Assembly: GCA_036924285.1 (NCBI GenBank)
Contig: JAYKYS010000001.1
Span: forward strand, 33,789,501-33,853,500
Direction: 5' to 3'
DNA length: 64,000 bases
DNA from: Asterella californica
Lineage: Eukaryota; Streptophyta; Marchantiopsida; Marchantiales; Aytoniaceae
Position 1 is the first letter of the stretch; each line of letters starts with the position of its first letter. Below, piece after piece: positions 1-10,044 of the stretch. Made by a program: the position numbers and the translations under genes. Under the pieces are notes generated by a model that was not told the origin of the DNA, did not search any database, and saw nothing but the letters and a program-made list of their open reading frames with translations.

Positions 1-1
1 G

Positions 2-403
2 TGGCCCATAGACACCGATCATGGATGGCTTATCCGTGCTGCCAACAACCAGAGGGGAGAACTCTATGGTGCTTGTCCTAACATCAAGGTAACTGTGGGT
101 GACATCAGTGATGTTCAGAATTTCTTTGTGCAAGACATGTCAACCTATCCTATCATTCTAGGGCAGCCTTACATTACTGCTGTTAGAATGGAGACACGAG
201 TTATGGATGATGGTTCAGCTTATGCTAGGATACGTAGTAGAGACGGCAAAAGAGCTGTTCAATTTTTGACCGTTGCTGCAGAACATGAGAGGAATCGTGA
301 TAGCTTGAGAGACCGTCCACTACCTAAGATTACTCAGGAGTTTAGAGAGTCTAGGGGTTTTGGCAGAGTACCATTGAAGAGCGAGACTTCAACGGTACAG
401 TAG
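2..403 (+). CDS. gag-protease polyprotein, C-terminal end (G1a copy A)
   Basis: The frame is open from base 2 to the TAG at 401-403 and matches the C-terminal part of the copy B gag-protease almost residue for residue. The retroviral-type aspartic protease domain begins upstream; its active-site motif is off the window but reads Asp-His-Gly in copies B and C. What remains is the second half of the protease fold (motif around ILGQPYITAVRMET) and a basic tail. The stop lies 46 bases past the point where the pol frame takes over (355-361), so the end of this ORF overlaps the start of pol in another frame. No start codon is assigned because the gene enters from outside. Confidence 0.88.
   Translation, partial: WPIDTDHGWLIRAANNQRGELYGACPNIKVTVGDISDVQNFFVQDMSTYPIILGQPYITAVRMETRVMDDGSAYARIRSRDGKRAVQFLTVAAEHERNRDSLRDRPLPKITQEFRESRGFGRVPLKSETSTVQ
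355..398 (+). promoter_or_regulatory. Predicted -1 ribosomal frameshift site between gag-protease and pol
   Basis: The heptamer G GGT TTT (355-361) is in the gag-protease phase and fits the X XXY YYZ slippery rule. A 6-nt spacer (362-367) is followed by a hairpin: GTACC 368-372 pairs with GGTAC 394-398, TTGAAG 374-379 with CTTCAA 387-392, one A-C mismatch lies between, and the loop is 7 nt. The -1 frame has a stop just upstream (TAG 352-354) and is then open to 3867. Copy B has the same heptamer and hairpin. GGGTTTT is a known plant-virus slippery site. Frameshifting itself is inferred. Confidence 0.8.
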
Positions 404-3400
404 AGCTAGGATTCTCGCCTGATCCAGTAGAGCATGAGGCTTTATCCACTGGCTTCTTAGGATTGACGGCATGTGGGTCAGTGTGTTATAGGAAAGTTGA
501 GAATCTGAAGAGGTTTGAGAGGCAACATGTGAAGTGTGTACAGCAGTCTTTGTGGGACAGTGGAGAGTTAGCAGGAGATGAATATATATCTGGAGTGTTT
601 GAAGAGCAGTATTTGGTAGATACTATAGGGGAGTTGAAATCTATAGTAGAAAGTTCTGTAGATGATGTAGATAGAGTGGTGAGAGTGAGCTCCAAGGAGC
701 TTTATGATGTAATTGATAAGTTTATAGATCGACAAGAGGTGTATGTGGAGACCAAGTACAAGTCAGTGGCAAAGAAAGTTAAACCAGTGGCTTTGCCTTT
801 ACCACTCGACTACAATCAGAAGATGGAGCAAGCTGCACGAGAATCGACGCTCAGAGGACCGAGAAAAATTGGGCACCAGTTCACAGAAACAACACTGAAG
901 GAGCTGAGGATTGGAGGTGATGGGTTTCTTACTGAGCAAGAGAAGAAGAGCTTCAAGGAGATGCTATCTAGGCATGGTAAGGCGTTTGCGTTTGAGTCAC
1001 ATGAAGTAGGATGTGTGGATCCAAGTATAGTTGCACCTATGGTAATCTTTACTATACCGCATGTGCCTTGGAATCTACGTCCTATCCCTGTGCCTAGAGC
1101 TCATCTGCCAAAGCTGATAGACTTGCTCAATGAGAGGATTAGGATGGGTATCTTGGAACCATCTATAGCTCCCTATTCTAGCAGATGGTTTACTGTTCCG
1201 AAGAAGAGTGGAGCTTTGAGATTCATTCAAGATATGCAGCCAGTTAACAAGGTAACTATCAGGAATATGGGTATAGGACCTATTGTAGACGAGTTTGCGG
1301 AGGCTTTTGCTGGTCGTGCTATCTATTCCATGGGAGACTTATATTCAGGTTATGACCAGTTTCAGTTATCCTCTGAAAGTAGAGACTTGACTACAATGAG
1401 GACACCTTTAGGGTTACTAAGGATGTGCACCTTACCGCAAGGTGCTACCAATTCGGTAGCACATATGATGAATGGCATGAACAAAGTTTTGAGGGACTTC
1501 ATTCCTGAAAAAACTATGCCATTCCTTGATGATGTGCCGATCAAAGGGTGTGCTGAGGAGGAGAAGAATGAGGTAAAAGATCAGAGGGGGTGCCGTAAGT
1601 TTGTAGCAGATCACATAGCTGATTGTGATAAGATACTGAGTCGACTGGAAGAGGTTCATTTGACTTTATCAGGAGCCAAGTCTGTGTTTGGAGTACAAGA
1701 GGTGTTAATAGTGGGACATCTGTGTGGATCTTATGGTCGGAAACCTTGTCCAAACAAGGTTGATGCCATCCGAAGGATGAAGGAGACATGTGGATCGGTT
1801 ACTGAGGTGAGAAGGTTTCTAGGAGCATGTGTGTTTTATCATATATGGATTCCACACTTTGCACATGTAGCAGATCCGTTGTACAAGCTGCTGAGGAAGG
1901 GGCAAAGATTTCAGTGGCAAGAGAAGCAAAGCGAGTCTATGAGGAAGTTGAAGGATCTTTTAGCTTCACCACCAACTCTACGGAAGGTAACATATGAGTT
2001 GGGTAGATCTGTTATCCTTACTGTTGATACTAGTCCTATTGGCATTGGATGGGCTGTAGGACAAGACGATGAGGATGGAAATAGATATGTGGTGCGTTTT
2101 GGTGCTAAGGTATTAAGTTCACGGCAGAGAGACTATCCTCAGGTCAAGAGAGAGCTATGGGGAGTAGTTACTGCGATGAAGAGTGATAAGGAATACTTGA
2201 TAGGAGCACCTGTGGTTGTGGAGACAAATTGTTTACCTCTCTTGGGAATGATCACTAGCTGTACAACTCCAGATATTGCTATGTTGAGGTGGATAGCATA
2301 TATCAAGTCCTTGAACCCAGAGTTTAGACATATTGCAGGGAAGGATAATCCTGTGGCAGATATGTTATCAAGGGCTAGGTATTACGATGAGAAAGAAATG
2401 ATAGATGATCAGGAAGATGTGGGAACAGAGTTCTATTCTAGTGCTCTTGCTAGAAGAGATAGAAGTTGTTTTGCAGCCTCGTTGGAGTTTTTTGAGGAAA
2501 CTATGTATGATGGCGAGTGGTTGGATCTTGGGCGCTATTTGAGTTCACTGGAAAGGCAAGAAGGCTGGTCTGATGCAGATTTCAAGAGGATCCGTAGGAT
2601 AGCTTATGGTTACTTTTTACATGGAGGACATCTATGGAAGCGCCTTAAGCTACAAGGAGGTATACCGCAGCGGGTGGTATGTGACATAGAATCGCAGCAG
2701 AAGCTGATCAAGGAGTTCCATGAGAGTTTATGGGCTGGTCATAGAGGAGTTTGGGCTACATTTGCCAAGATGAAGGAAAAGTATTGGTGGAAGGGTATGT
2801 ATAAGGATGTAGTACAGTTTGTTTCATCTTGTATACCCTGCCAGATGTATTCCAACGTACGTCATCGTGATGGATTGCATCCTACTTATCCTTTAGCCAT
2901 TCATTACAAATGGGTAGTTGATCTGGTAACTATGCCATTTGGACTTGGACAAATGAGGTATCTAGTCTTGGCTAGAGAAGATCTATCTAACCAGGTTGAA
3001 GGACGTGCCTTGAGGACGAAGACCACTGCTAGTGTCTGTCGCTTTCTACTAGAAGATGTTATTTGTAGGTATGGGTGTGTGGGAAAGATCACTGCAGATA
3101 GGGGTGAGCTGGATGCACAAGAAGCAGTTGAATTCTTCAAGCGATTGGGAATCAAGTTGGCGTTAACCACTGCTTACAATCCTGAAGGGAATGGCAAGAG
3201 CGAAAGAGGTCATCCGCCAATCATCAAAGCTTTGGTAAAAGCTTGCAAGGGTAAGATCCGTGAATGGCCTAGACTGTTACCATTTGCTTTGTGGGCAGAT
3301 CGTACAACTCATAGTACCGTTACAGGTTACATGCCAGCAGAGTTGATACTAGGGCAAAAACCTGTGATGCCGATTGAGGAGGTTGTGCCTACTTGGAATG

Positions 3401-3867
3401 TTTTGCCATGGGAAGATGGTAGAAGTACGGAGGATCTTCTTGCATTAAGGATCCAGCAGTTAGAACGAAGACCTGAGGATGTTGCCAAAGCTGTGGAAAG
3501 GTTAAAGACTGCTAGAGAGAGAAACAAAGGCAGATTTGATAGGACGCATAGATTACGACCCAAACCAGTTAAGGAAGGTGATTGGGTGTTAGTCTATGAT
3601 AGTAGTCTTGATAATCAGCATAGCGCTATCAGAAAGTTTTCCAAGAGATGGTTCGGACCTTATGTGGTGTTAGAAGTTTATGATAATGCCACATACTCTT
3701 TGAGAGAGTTAGATGGTGCAGTGCTCAAGATACCAGTCGCAGGGAAGAGAATCAAGCTCTTTAGAAGGAGAGGGGATGACCAGAACATTGCAGAGCTTAC
3801 TGAGGATGAAGCTGAAGACTCAATGGAGGTTGAAGATGAATTTGAAGCTGAAGCTGAAGAGTCTTGA
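361..3867 (+). CDS. pol: pol polyprotein: reverse transcriptase, RNase H, integrase (G1a copy A)
   Basis: The frame is open for about 1168 codons from the frameshift site to the TGA at 3867; there is no ATG at the start, so I begin it at the first -1 codon (361). RT shows the R..D motif (Arg 1219, Asp 1231), catalytic Asp in GDLYSGYDQ (1336), LPQG (1432) and the FLDD box (1528-1533). RNase H shows Asp 2026 and Glu 2152, but the third catalytic position (2227-2229) is AAT, Asn, where copies B and C have Asp. Integrase has His 2719, His 2740, Cys 2830, Cys 2839 and the triad Asp 2920, Asp 3097, Glu 3202. The C-terminal part ends in a GKRIKLFRRR stretch and an acidic tail. The frame is open, but activity is doubtful because of the RNase H change. 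Confidence 0.93.
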   Translation, partial: WQSTIEERDFNGTVELGFSPDPVEHEALSTGFLGLTACGSVCYRKVENLKRFERQHVKCVQQSLWDSGELAGDEYISGVFEEQYLVDTIGELKSIVESSVDDVDRVVRVSSKELYDVIDKFIDRQEVYVETKYKSVAKKVKPVALPLPLDYNQKMEQAARESTLRGPRKIGHQFTETTLKELRIGGDGFLTEQEKKSFKEMLSRHGKAFAFESHEVGCVDPSIVAPMVIFTIPHVPWNLRPIPVPRAHLPKLIDLLNERIRMGILEPSIAPYSSRWFTVPKKSGALRFIQDMQPVNKVTIRNMGIGPIVDEFAEAFAGRAIYSMGDLYSGYDQFQLSSESRDLTTMRTPLGLLRMCTLPQGATNSVAHMMNGMNKVLRDFIPEKTMPFLDDVPIKGCAEEEKNEVKDQRGCRKFVADHIADCDKILSRLEEVHLTLSGAKSVFGVQEVLIVGHLCGSYGRKPCPNKVDAIRRMKETCGSVTEVRRFLGACVFYHIWIPHFAHVADPLYKLLRKGQRFQWQEKQSESMRKLKDLLASPPTLRKVTYELGRSVILTVDTSPIGIGWAVGQDDEDGNRYVVRFGAKVLSSRQRDYPQVKRELWGVVTAMKSDKEYLIGAPVVVETNCLPLLGMITSCTTPDIAMLRWIAYIKSLNPEFRHIAGKDNPVADMLSRARYYDEKEMIDDQEDVGTEFYSSALARRDRSCFAASLEFFEETMYDGEWLDLGRYLSSLERQEGWSDADFKRIRRIAYGYFLHGGHLWKRLKLQGGIPQRVVCDIESQQKLIKEFHESLWAGHRGVWATFAKMKEKYWWKGMYKDVVQFVSSCIPCQMYSNVRHRDGLHPTYPLAIHYKWVVDLVTMPFGLGQMRYLVLAREDLSNQVEGRALRTKTTASVCRFLLEDVICRYGCVGKITADRGELDAQEAVEFFKRLGIKLALTTAYNPEGNGKSERGHPPIIKALVKACKGKIREWPRLLPFALWADRTTHSTVTGYMPAELILGQKPVMPIEEVVPTWNVLPWEDGRSTEDLLALRIQQLERRPEDVAKAVERLKTARERNKGRFDRTHRLRPKPVKEGDWVLVYDSSLDNQHSAIRKFSKRWFGPYVVLEVYDNATYSLRELDGAVLKIPVAGKRIKLFRRRGDDQNIAELTEDEAEDSMEVEDEFEAEAEES

Positions 3868-3903
3868 TCAGGATCTGGAACATACCGGAGGATGTGCAGG
3901 TTC

Positions 3904-3915
3904 AGAGGGGGTGGA
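3904..3915 (+). other. Polypurine tract of G1a copy A
   Basis: AGAGGGGGTGGA lies directly before the LTR start TGTCG. The same tract borders the LTR in copies B (12408-12420, reverse strand) and C (29891-29903, reverse strand), although the LTR of copy C differs. This is where plus-strand DNA synthesis would be primed. Confidence 0.88.
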
Positions 3916-5288
3916 TGTCGCGCTACTTGGCGGCTACATGCTTGACTTCTACTCCGACGCTTAGGTTTAGTAGTTCTAGAAGTTAGCTCATATTACTTAT
4001 AGTCCTTTATATATATGTTTGACACCTTTGCATACGGTGTTAATACTATTTTGAGTCCTAGTAGGCTGATAGTATGTTAGTTATCTTGTTCAAGCATTTG
4101 TGCGCTTGTGCAAGTGACTTCTTACTTGTCTATGACGTTCAATGTACATAACTTAGGGTTTCCATGCTGATAGGGGTTTGAGCTCATGGGTTGTACTTAC
4201 TTGTCGCCCATGCACGCTTTCTAGCTAATTTAAGTTACTTTTCAGGGCTATGTGTCATTTTAGGTAGTTTAAGTTATACGCTGGCACTCTAGGGGGCTTG
4301 ACGTGGTAGCTTATGAGTGTAGATAAGTTACCAGGTAGTTTAAGGCACAAAAGGACAGTCAAGTGGAGCTATGAACTCCCATTGGTCCATTTTTGTCTTT
4401 TGTAAAACTCTAAGTTTAGAAACAGAGCTCTAGAGGAGAGTTCGAGCATTTGGTGGGGGATCTTCGAAATCTGAGAACACAGGAAGAGAGAGCTCGTCGT
4501 GCCAAGCACTGTCAGTGGAATTTTTGCTCGATTTGGATCAATAAACAAGGAGTTATGCCCAATTGAAGTTCGGATTGTGCCAAAACTGCGTCACTTTTGT
4601 TGATTTTGGGGTTTTCGGTGCCAATTGCAGCAGAATTGAGGAAATCACTTCAAAACTTCGTGGTTGCGTTCACTGTCAGGAGGGCTACGACTGTCCAAAA
4701 AGTTTCGAATCATTTGATTAATTGAGTAATTCAGGGCGGCCGCTGAAGCAGAGGGGGTCTGAAAAGCTCTTAATCTAGAGCAGCGACTTTAGAGAAGGAT
4801 ATCTGGAGTTCTACAAACATTCAGGAGTCCCAACTTCACAGGGATGTTCAGCATCCTGTAGACTTCAAATACTGTGAGAAGATTTGAAATTCATCGAGCC
4901 AATTCTCTGTTCTATGTCTGAATAGCTGTCTAGGTACCAGAAATTGCCATAATTCTCTTATTCAGAACTTTTCTGTTCATATCTCTGTGCTAGAATTCAA
5001 TCTCAGGCTGAAACTTCGTGTGTGTGTTCAGTAGTGCCTCATTTGCATGTAGGGGAAGTTTAGAAGTCTAAACCTTCATAGTTTTCCTCTCCTTGAATGT
5101 CAAAGTTCACCGCTTAAGCCTATTACTACCAGTGAGACCTAAATTTCGCTTTTTGAGCATATCAGAGGATTCTACACTCCTGTGTGAGTGTTTATAGCTC
5201 CTGTTGTGACCTGAAGGCCAACCTCTTGAGTAAACAACCACAGCCAGAAGCCCGGCGCTTTCCTAGGTAGACGGATCACACTCCGACA
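3916..5288 (+). repeat. 3' LTR of G1a copy A (1373 bp)
   Basis: The LTR runs from TGTCGCGC to CTCCGACA, so its ends form the inverted pair TGTCG/CGACA. The same sequence occurs inverted at 11125-12407, 19285-20567 and 60570-61938. Relative to this copy and the 60570 copy, the two LTRs of copy B lack about 90 bp between the equivalents of 4060 and 4170. An AT-rich TATATATA stretch near 4010 is a possible promoter element, unproven. Confidence 0.9.
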
Positions 5289-6312
5289 ACGTCTCCTCTC
5301 TCTTCAGTCAGTTCTTTGTAAAAGTCCTCGTTGAAAACCACCGCAGGTTGATTTACCTAAAAGATAAGCCCCTAGCTAAGTTGACCCCTACTGTCCTTAT
5401 ACGTACAACTACTTATCAAAGTAGCCACTTAGCTAAGCTGACCCCTTAATTAATAAAAGTTTCTCGTGCTCTTGATGCCATCAATGCCACCCTGAATATA
5501 CCACAAGCCATCCAATGTAGGCCGAAACCACTGCACTTATGAGGCTGCCTCACAAGGCTTACAGCCCCCCATATGCGCACCAGGTATCTCTCATGATATA
5601 TTCAAGGTGGCATGCGGAGGCTTATTTCAAGAAGCCCACGATTAAGAGAGATACTGTTCTCCCGTCCCTAGATATGCAGGACGTGGCTGCATATCCAACA
5701 TAGACTCCTTTCCAGGAGGCCAACATGTCGGAATAGGAAACACATGCTAGGAGGAATTGATCATAAGATCACTTTCCTCTTAGGCAGACGCCTTATCACT
5801 GAGATGGCATGTGCTTCCGTTAAAAAGATAAACAAAGTTTGTACATATTCTTAAGGAAAATTTCCTGTACATTCTTTACTAACTTTTCCTACACTAGCTT
5901 CTCTGTACACTTAATTTCTAGTGAATGAGGAGTCGAAACTATAGTACTCACAAACACCTACGCACTCATGTTGTCAGATCATGGATTCGAGTCAAGAGCT
6001 AGAATCGACAGATTTCTCTCTTTCGCACTTTTTACAACTTAAGACTTGTATTAACTATCGTCTATAACGTTTTTTCTCGAAACCGAAAATATGAAGTCGC
6101 TATTCTCGACGAGCTCTGCATTCCAGAACTTTTCGCCTCCTTCAGGGTGATATTTCATCCCAAGCTAGGGGCAGCTTGTCAAGCATCACCCCAGCTTAGC
6201 TCCTACCCAGCTTGCCAAGCTAAGGTGCAGCTTCTTCTACAACTACGTACACAATAGAGAAAAATTCTCTCTACAACTAGTTTTCACTGTATAGGTGACG
6301 TACAACACAACA
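5289..6312. other. Unassigned stretch between copy A and the G4 LTR
   Basis: I see no coding frame with family features here. The sequence has short repeated words built on AGCTTAGC/AAGCTGACCCC near 5370-5450 and 6160-6235. It may be the diverged or replaced outer part of the G4 LTR, because the other G4 LTR (41221-42987) has about 1.1 kb more on this side, but I found no convincing match. Confidence 0.4.
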
Positions 6313-6936
6313 GCACGCACCTACTGCACTCTTCAGCAACAGAAATTGTTGATCCACGCCAACCTGACGTCCGTCGACGCACTTTTACCGACCTCAAATC
6401 AACCACAAAATCTATGATAAGAAATTCCAACATCGCTTCCGCACTATCTCACTATGAATTTGACCAAGAACAAATCCAACTACTACTAATTCACACAACG
6501 ATCAATACTAACACCAAAAAGAACAACTCCGTGCATGCTCGCACCCGCAAATCGAAAGTACCAACGATATGCCAACTCTGGAGATACCACCGGCTGAAAT
6601 CCACGACCTGAAATCTCTCAATCAGACCTCACAATTCGAGTTCTTTGAGTGATAAACAGTATGAACTCACTCCACCATGCCAACGGACACTAAACAATCA
6701 CTAAAGTCGAGCCAAATCCACTCTGTGCTAGTAGCGAATCCATATTGCACTCACCAAGACTATCCACCATAGCCAAGAGCTTGAAGGTTCAACTCGAAGA
6801 ACTAAGGCCTCCCTACATGCGAAGTATACCCCTAGTGGACTATCCAACCAACTCGCCTTAACGACACTAACGGCCCTCCCGAGATTCGTCACTCTGCACT
6901 CGGCCAACCTAGCCGAGATGCCAAATTGACGTGACA
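6313..6936 (-). repeat. 3' LTR of G4, partial
   Basis: It aligns by eye with 42340-42987 and 63570-63940: shared blocks include the CTCAATCAGACC and CATAGCCAAGAGCTTGAAGG words and the terminal GACGTGACA (ending at 6936). On the minus strand that end reads TGTCACGTC. The outer part is missing or too diverged to recognise. The LTR directly abuts the integrase core remnant with no clear polypurine tract, so a deletion at 6936/6937 is likely. Confidence 0.65.
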
Positions 6937-9100
6937 CCTCATTTGTCTTGTCTGAAAATGTCATCAACTCAATCCACTTCTAGGAGAAGTGGTCCACCAT
7001 CACCAACACATATCGATGATGAAGGATAGTCAACGACAAGAGTCCCGCATAATCCAAGCTCCAATAGTAAACCCAACCCCATAATCGATAAGGAGTGTAA
7101 CTTGGAGTAGGAGCGTTAAACGGTGCTCGTACTCGATCACAATTCACACATCGTGCGACAAACTATCGCACGTCGATGTGCATACCACGCCACCAATACT
7201 ATTTCTTAGAATAAGCTATGTGTACGTTTCACTCCAAAATGTCTCAACTCCTCATACTAACTGTGTCCTCTGAGATGAAATGTGGTATTATTCGTACTCT
7301 TCATCATTTCACACTCGAAGTACATGTCGTCTCTTTTGTCAAAATCTCTTTGCTCGTTGGAGAACACGAGCTCGCTACTTGGCACTTACTGAACCTACCA
7401 CCATGCCAATACGTAGATACTCCATTACTGTCACATCCTCATGGGTATCTCGTTGATCCGGGATATCATTTTCACACTCAAGATTTGAAGACTCACCATC
7501 TATTCTCTGACATGAGAAAAATACGACCTGACCTTCCATACTAGAGTTCACGGTCAACACACAAAGAAAGACAGATGCATGTCACCCTCTCCTCATCAAT
7601 CTCATCATGTCATCGAGCTCCAGTCTGATCTTGCTGACTCGTGCATGGGTTGCGATTCAAATCCGTCGATATCTATGTTTGCAACTCCAAGTCTATGTAC
7701 TATGTGGAAGTCATACTCCAATAAGATCAGAGTCTATCGTGCAAGCTTCTTTGTAAGCTTGTTGGACTTAGTCAATCACTTGAGCGACTGGTGATGAGAG
7801 TAAAAATTCTCAAACAGATAACATGGAAGTGCGCAACAAGCCATACTACAGCCAAACACTTCCCCTCATATGGACTATACCTCGTCTCCGTCAAATTGTT
7901 GGAGCGATTGACATATGCCACGATGAACTTTTTTTCCTTATCATCATTCTGAGTCAGCACTACTCCAAGTCCTAACATACTCCAATCAGTATACAGTTGG
8001 AAAGGACGCCCCCTAACGGATCTCCTCAAGATGGGAGCAGATGTCAACTTATCATTGAGCTCTACAAAAGCTCGCTCCTGCTCATCTCTCCATTGTCACT
8101 CATGGTCCACCTTCATAAGCTTGGTCAATGACTTCGTAATTACACTAAACCTCTTCATGTATCAACGATAGCAGTTCACGAAACGAACAAATATCCGAAC
8201 TCGACTCACATTTGTGAGGTGTGAGATACATACAATAGCCTCAATCTTCATTTGTTGAACACCCAACCCACCTGGGTAGATGATGTGGTACATATACTCT
8301 ACCAACTTCTGGAAGAACTTACATTTTTCAAGGTGTAACTTCAATCCATGAGCTCTCAACCGCTCAAACACATCTCTCAAGTGTCTCTCGTGCTCCTTCA
8401 TTATAGCACTATAGACTAAGATGTCATTAATATAACATCAAACAAAATCCAATCCTGCTACGATCTTGTCCATTCTCTTTGGAACTTAGCAGTGCGTTCT
8501 TCAACCCAAATGATAAAAATCACCATTGATACAAACAATCCTTGCAGCAAGAATCAATTCTTCAAAATGATGTCTTGGACTTATCTTCCTTTCTCACCGG
8601 CAACTAATACCTTGCTCGAATGTCCAAAGTACCGAAGATCTTCACATGCCCCACTGCATCAAAGATCTCCTCAGGTCTCGTTATGACATACTTATCAGAC
8701 TTCATCTATTGACTGATAGGACGGTAGTCTCCACACATCCGTCTATTTGTGTAGTTGTTGTACATATCTTTCTTTGCTAGCATAATTGTGACAGATGCAT
8801 ACTCTCTACGTGAGATCTCCACCAACCCAACCTCCAATAAGTCTTGAGTCCTACTCTAGATCAAGGCTCTCTCCATATCACTGTACTTGTAAGGACGTCG
8901 AAAGATTGATGTGTCACTAGCCAAGTTGATCCATGTACTTGGACACTTCAAGGTACCCAAATCTTTCATACTGAAGGTAAAATAATTCCTATAGCTCTTC
9001 AATAATCTTTGAACTCTTCGTCTCTTCTCTCTTATAAGCTTGGGTCTAATCTCCGACTCCAAAGTATTCTTTGTTACCACGCTAGAGGTAGAAGACGAAG
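6937..9100 (-). pseudogene. Decayed pol of G4: RT, RNase H and integrase remnants
   Basis: Read on the minus strand, 8900-9080 gives the linker before RT. 8560-8850 gives RT motifs (DYRPI, ITRPEEIFDAVG, IFGTLDIRA, LPVRKEDKSKT), 8162-8401 the RT thumb, 7772-8047 the RT end and RNase H (FQLYTDWSMLGLGVVL, TRYSPYEGKCLAVVW). 6937-7230 gives integrase (YWWRGM, CVNC, WSLDYAGLLSL, MVDHFS). Frames change and stops occur throughout, and the integrase C-terminal half is missing. The arrangement follows that of standard plant gypsy elements, clearly different from G1. Bases 8565-9100 occur again at 16725-17260. Confidence 0.8.
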
Positions 9101-10020
9101 TCGTTGACTGCTATCTTGCAGCCTTTAGTGAAATTTCCTTCTGCTCATCACCCAACAACCTCCACCTCCACGGTGCAAAAAACTCATGCAGTCCTAGTTG
9201 CAAGCTCCACACTCTCTACTACTACATCTCATGATGTCCAAGGATGACGAATTTCACACGCCTCGCCCCCAGCCTTTGTCTCCACCGACTCGATAGACAA
9301 AGAGCTTAGAAGTGCCCGAGCAATAACACCCGTTGATTGCATGCGACGTTGCTCAGTCAATCCAAAGCTAACAATCCATGTCAAGCAGTTTACATCCATT
9401 GCTTGATCCAACACTTGATGACGTGAAACCTCCGACACCGAAGCTACTGCCGTCGTACTCGTAGAGAAACCCATCGCTCGCTCGCTCACATCAACATTAG
9501 ACTCCACCAACAGCTGTAATTGAACATCCCACGCTAACCCAAATCCTCCATCTATGTAAGCATATGACGCTGGAAAGTTCACCAAAGTGGACAACGCTGT
9601 CTTAAGTCCTCCCACTAAGTTCATCACTACTATGGATGACATATCGACAAATCTCACTACTTGAGATCGTCATCTTACATCCAAGATGTCATCAACCGTG
9701 AAGTGCGCTGGTCGTTTCACAACATCATGTGTGCGCTTGAGCATCTCCTTCGATAAAAAGTTCATCCATCACAACCGAGGACGATGTGCACGAGATCTCA
9801 CTCTTGTTGCATCGAACAGCACTGCCGGTCCAACCCAAGATCGCACATGGTGCACACTTGGCACCATTTGTGTACGAGCATCATCCAACAAAGGAACGTT
9901 CTCCAAGATGTACGTTGAAAAATCCACTTGATGCATCAAGAGATTCAATAAGATCTATAACATCTCTCAAAACATACTAGATCACGAGTCATGTAAACCT
10001 TGACCTCTCCTAGCACACGT
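9101..10020 (-). pseudogene. Upstream part of the G4 internal region, function unclear
   Basis: A 142-codon minus frame (9229-9657) and shorter pieces continue upstream of the RT remnant. By position this should hold the protease or the gag C-terminus, but I recognise no Asp-Ser/Thr-Gly motif or zinc knuckle. It is duplicated at 17261-18180 with one base change in 9229-9657 (9638 G, 17798 A). I place it in G4 only by position. Confidence 0.4.
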
Positions 10021-10044
10021 TGTCGTAGAGCGTGAAGTTTGATC
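10021..10044 (+). repeat. First 24 bp of an old G3 LTR, split by G2
   Basis: TGTCGTAGAGCG and the next bases match the start of the G3 LTR at 26713 (TGTCATAGAGCG). The match resumes on the far side of G2 at 39142 (AATCTGGGAATACACGGG, as at 26737-26752). The four bases before it (ACGT) nearly match the four after its far end at 41092 (CCGT). Confidence 0.8.

Larger units (their letters stand above)
1..5288 (+). mobile_element. Ty3/gypsy LTR retrotransposon, family G1a copy A (5' end outside the window)
   Basis: The order is protease end, RT, RNase H, integrase, polypurine tract and 3' LTR, which is the Ty3/gypsy order. The 5' LTR, gag and most of protease lie before base 1. Copy B (11125-16724, minus strand) encodes nearly the same proteins and has the same LTR, so the family is certain. 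The bases after the LTR are ACGT, which fits the 4-bp target duplications of related insertions, but the left side cannot be checked. Confidence 0.93.

Noticed and set aside
4733..4745. GCGGCCGC word in the G1a LTRs, as if from a cloning vector
   Set aside because: It occurs at the same place in all four LTR copies, including an old solo LTR, so it is native sequence.
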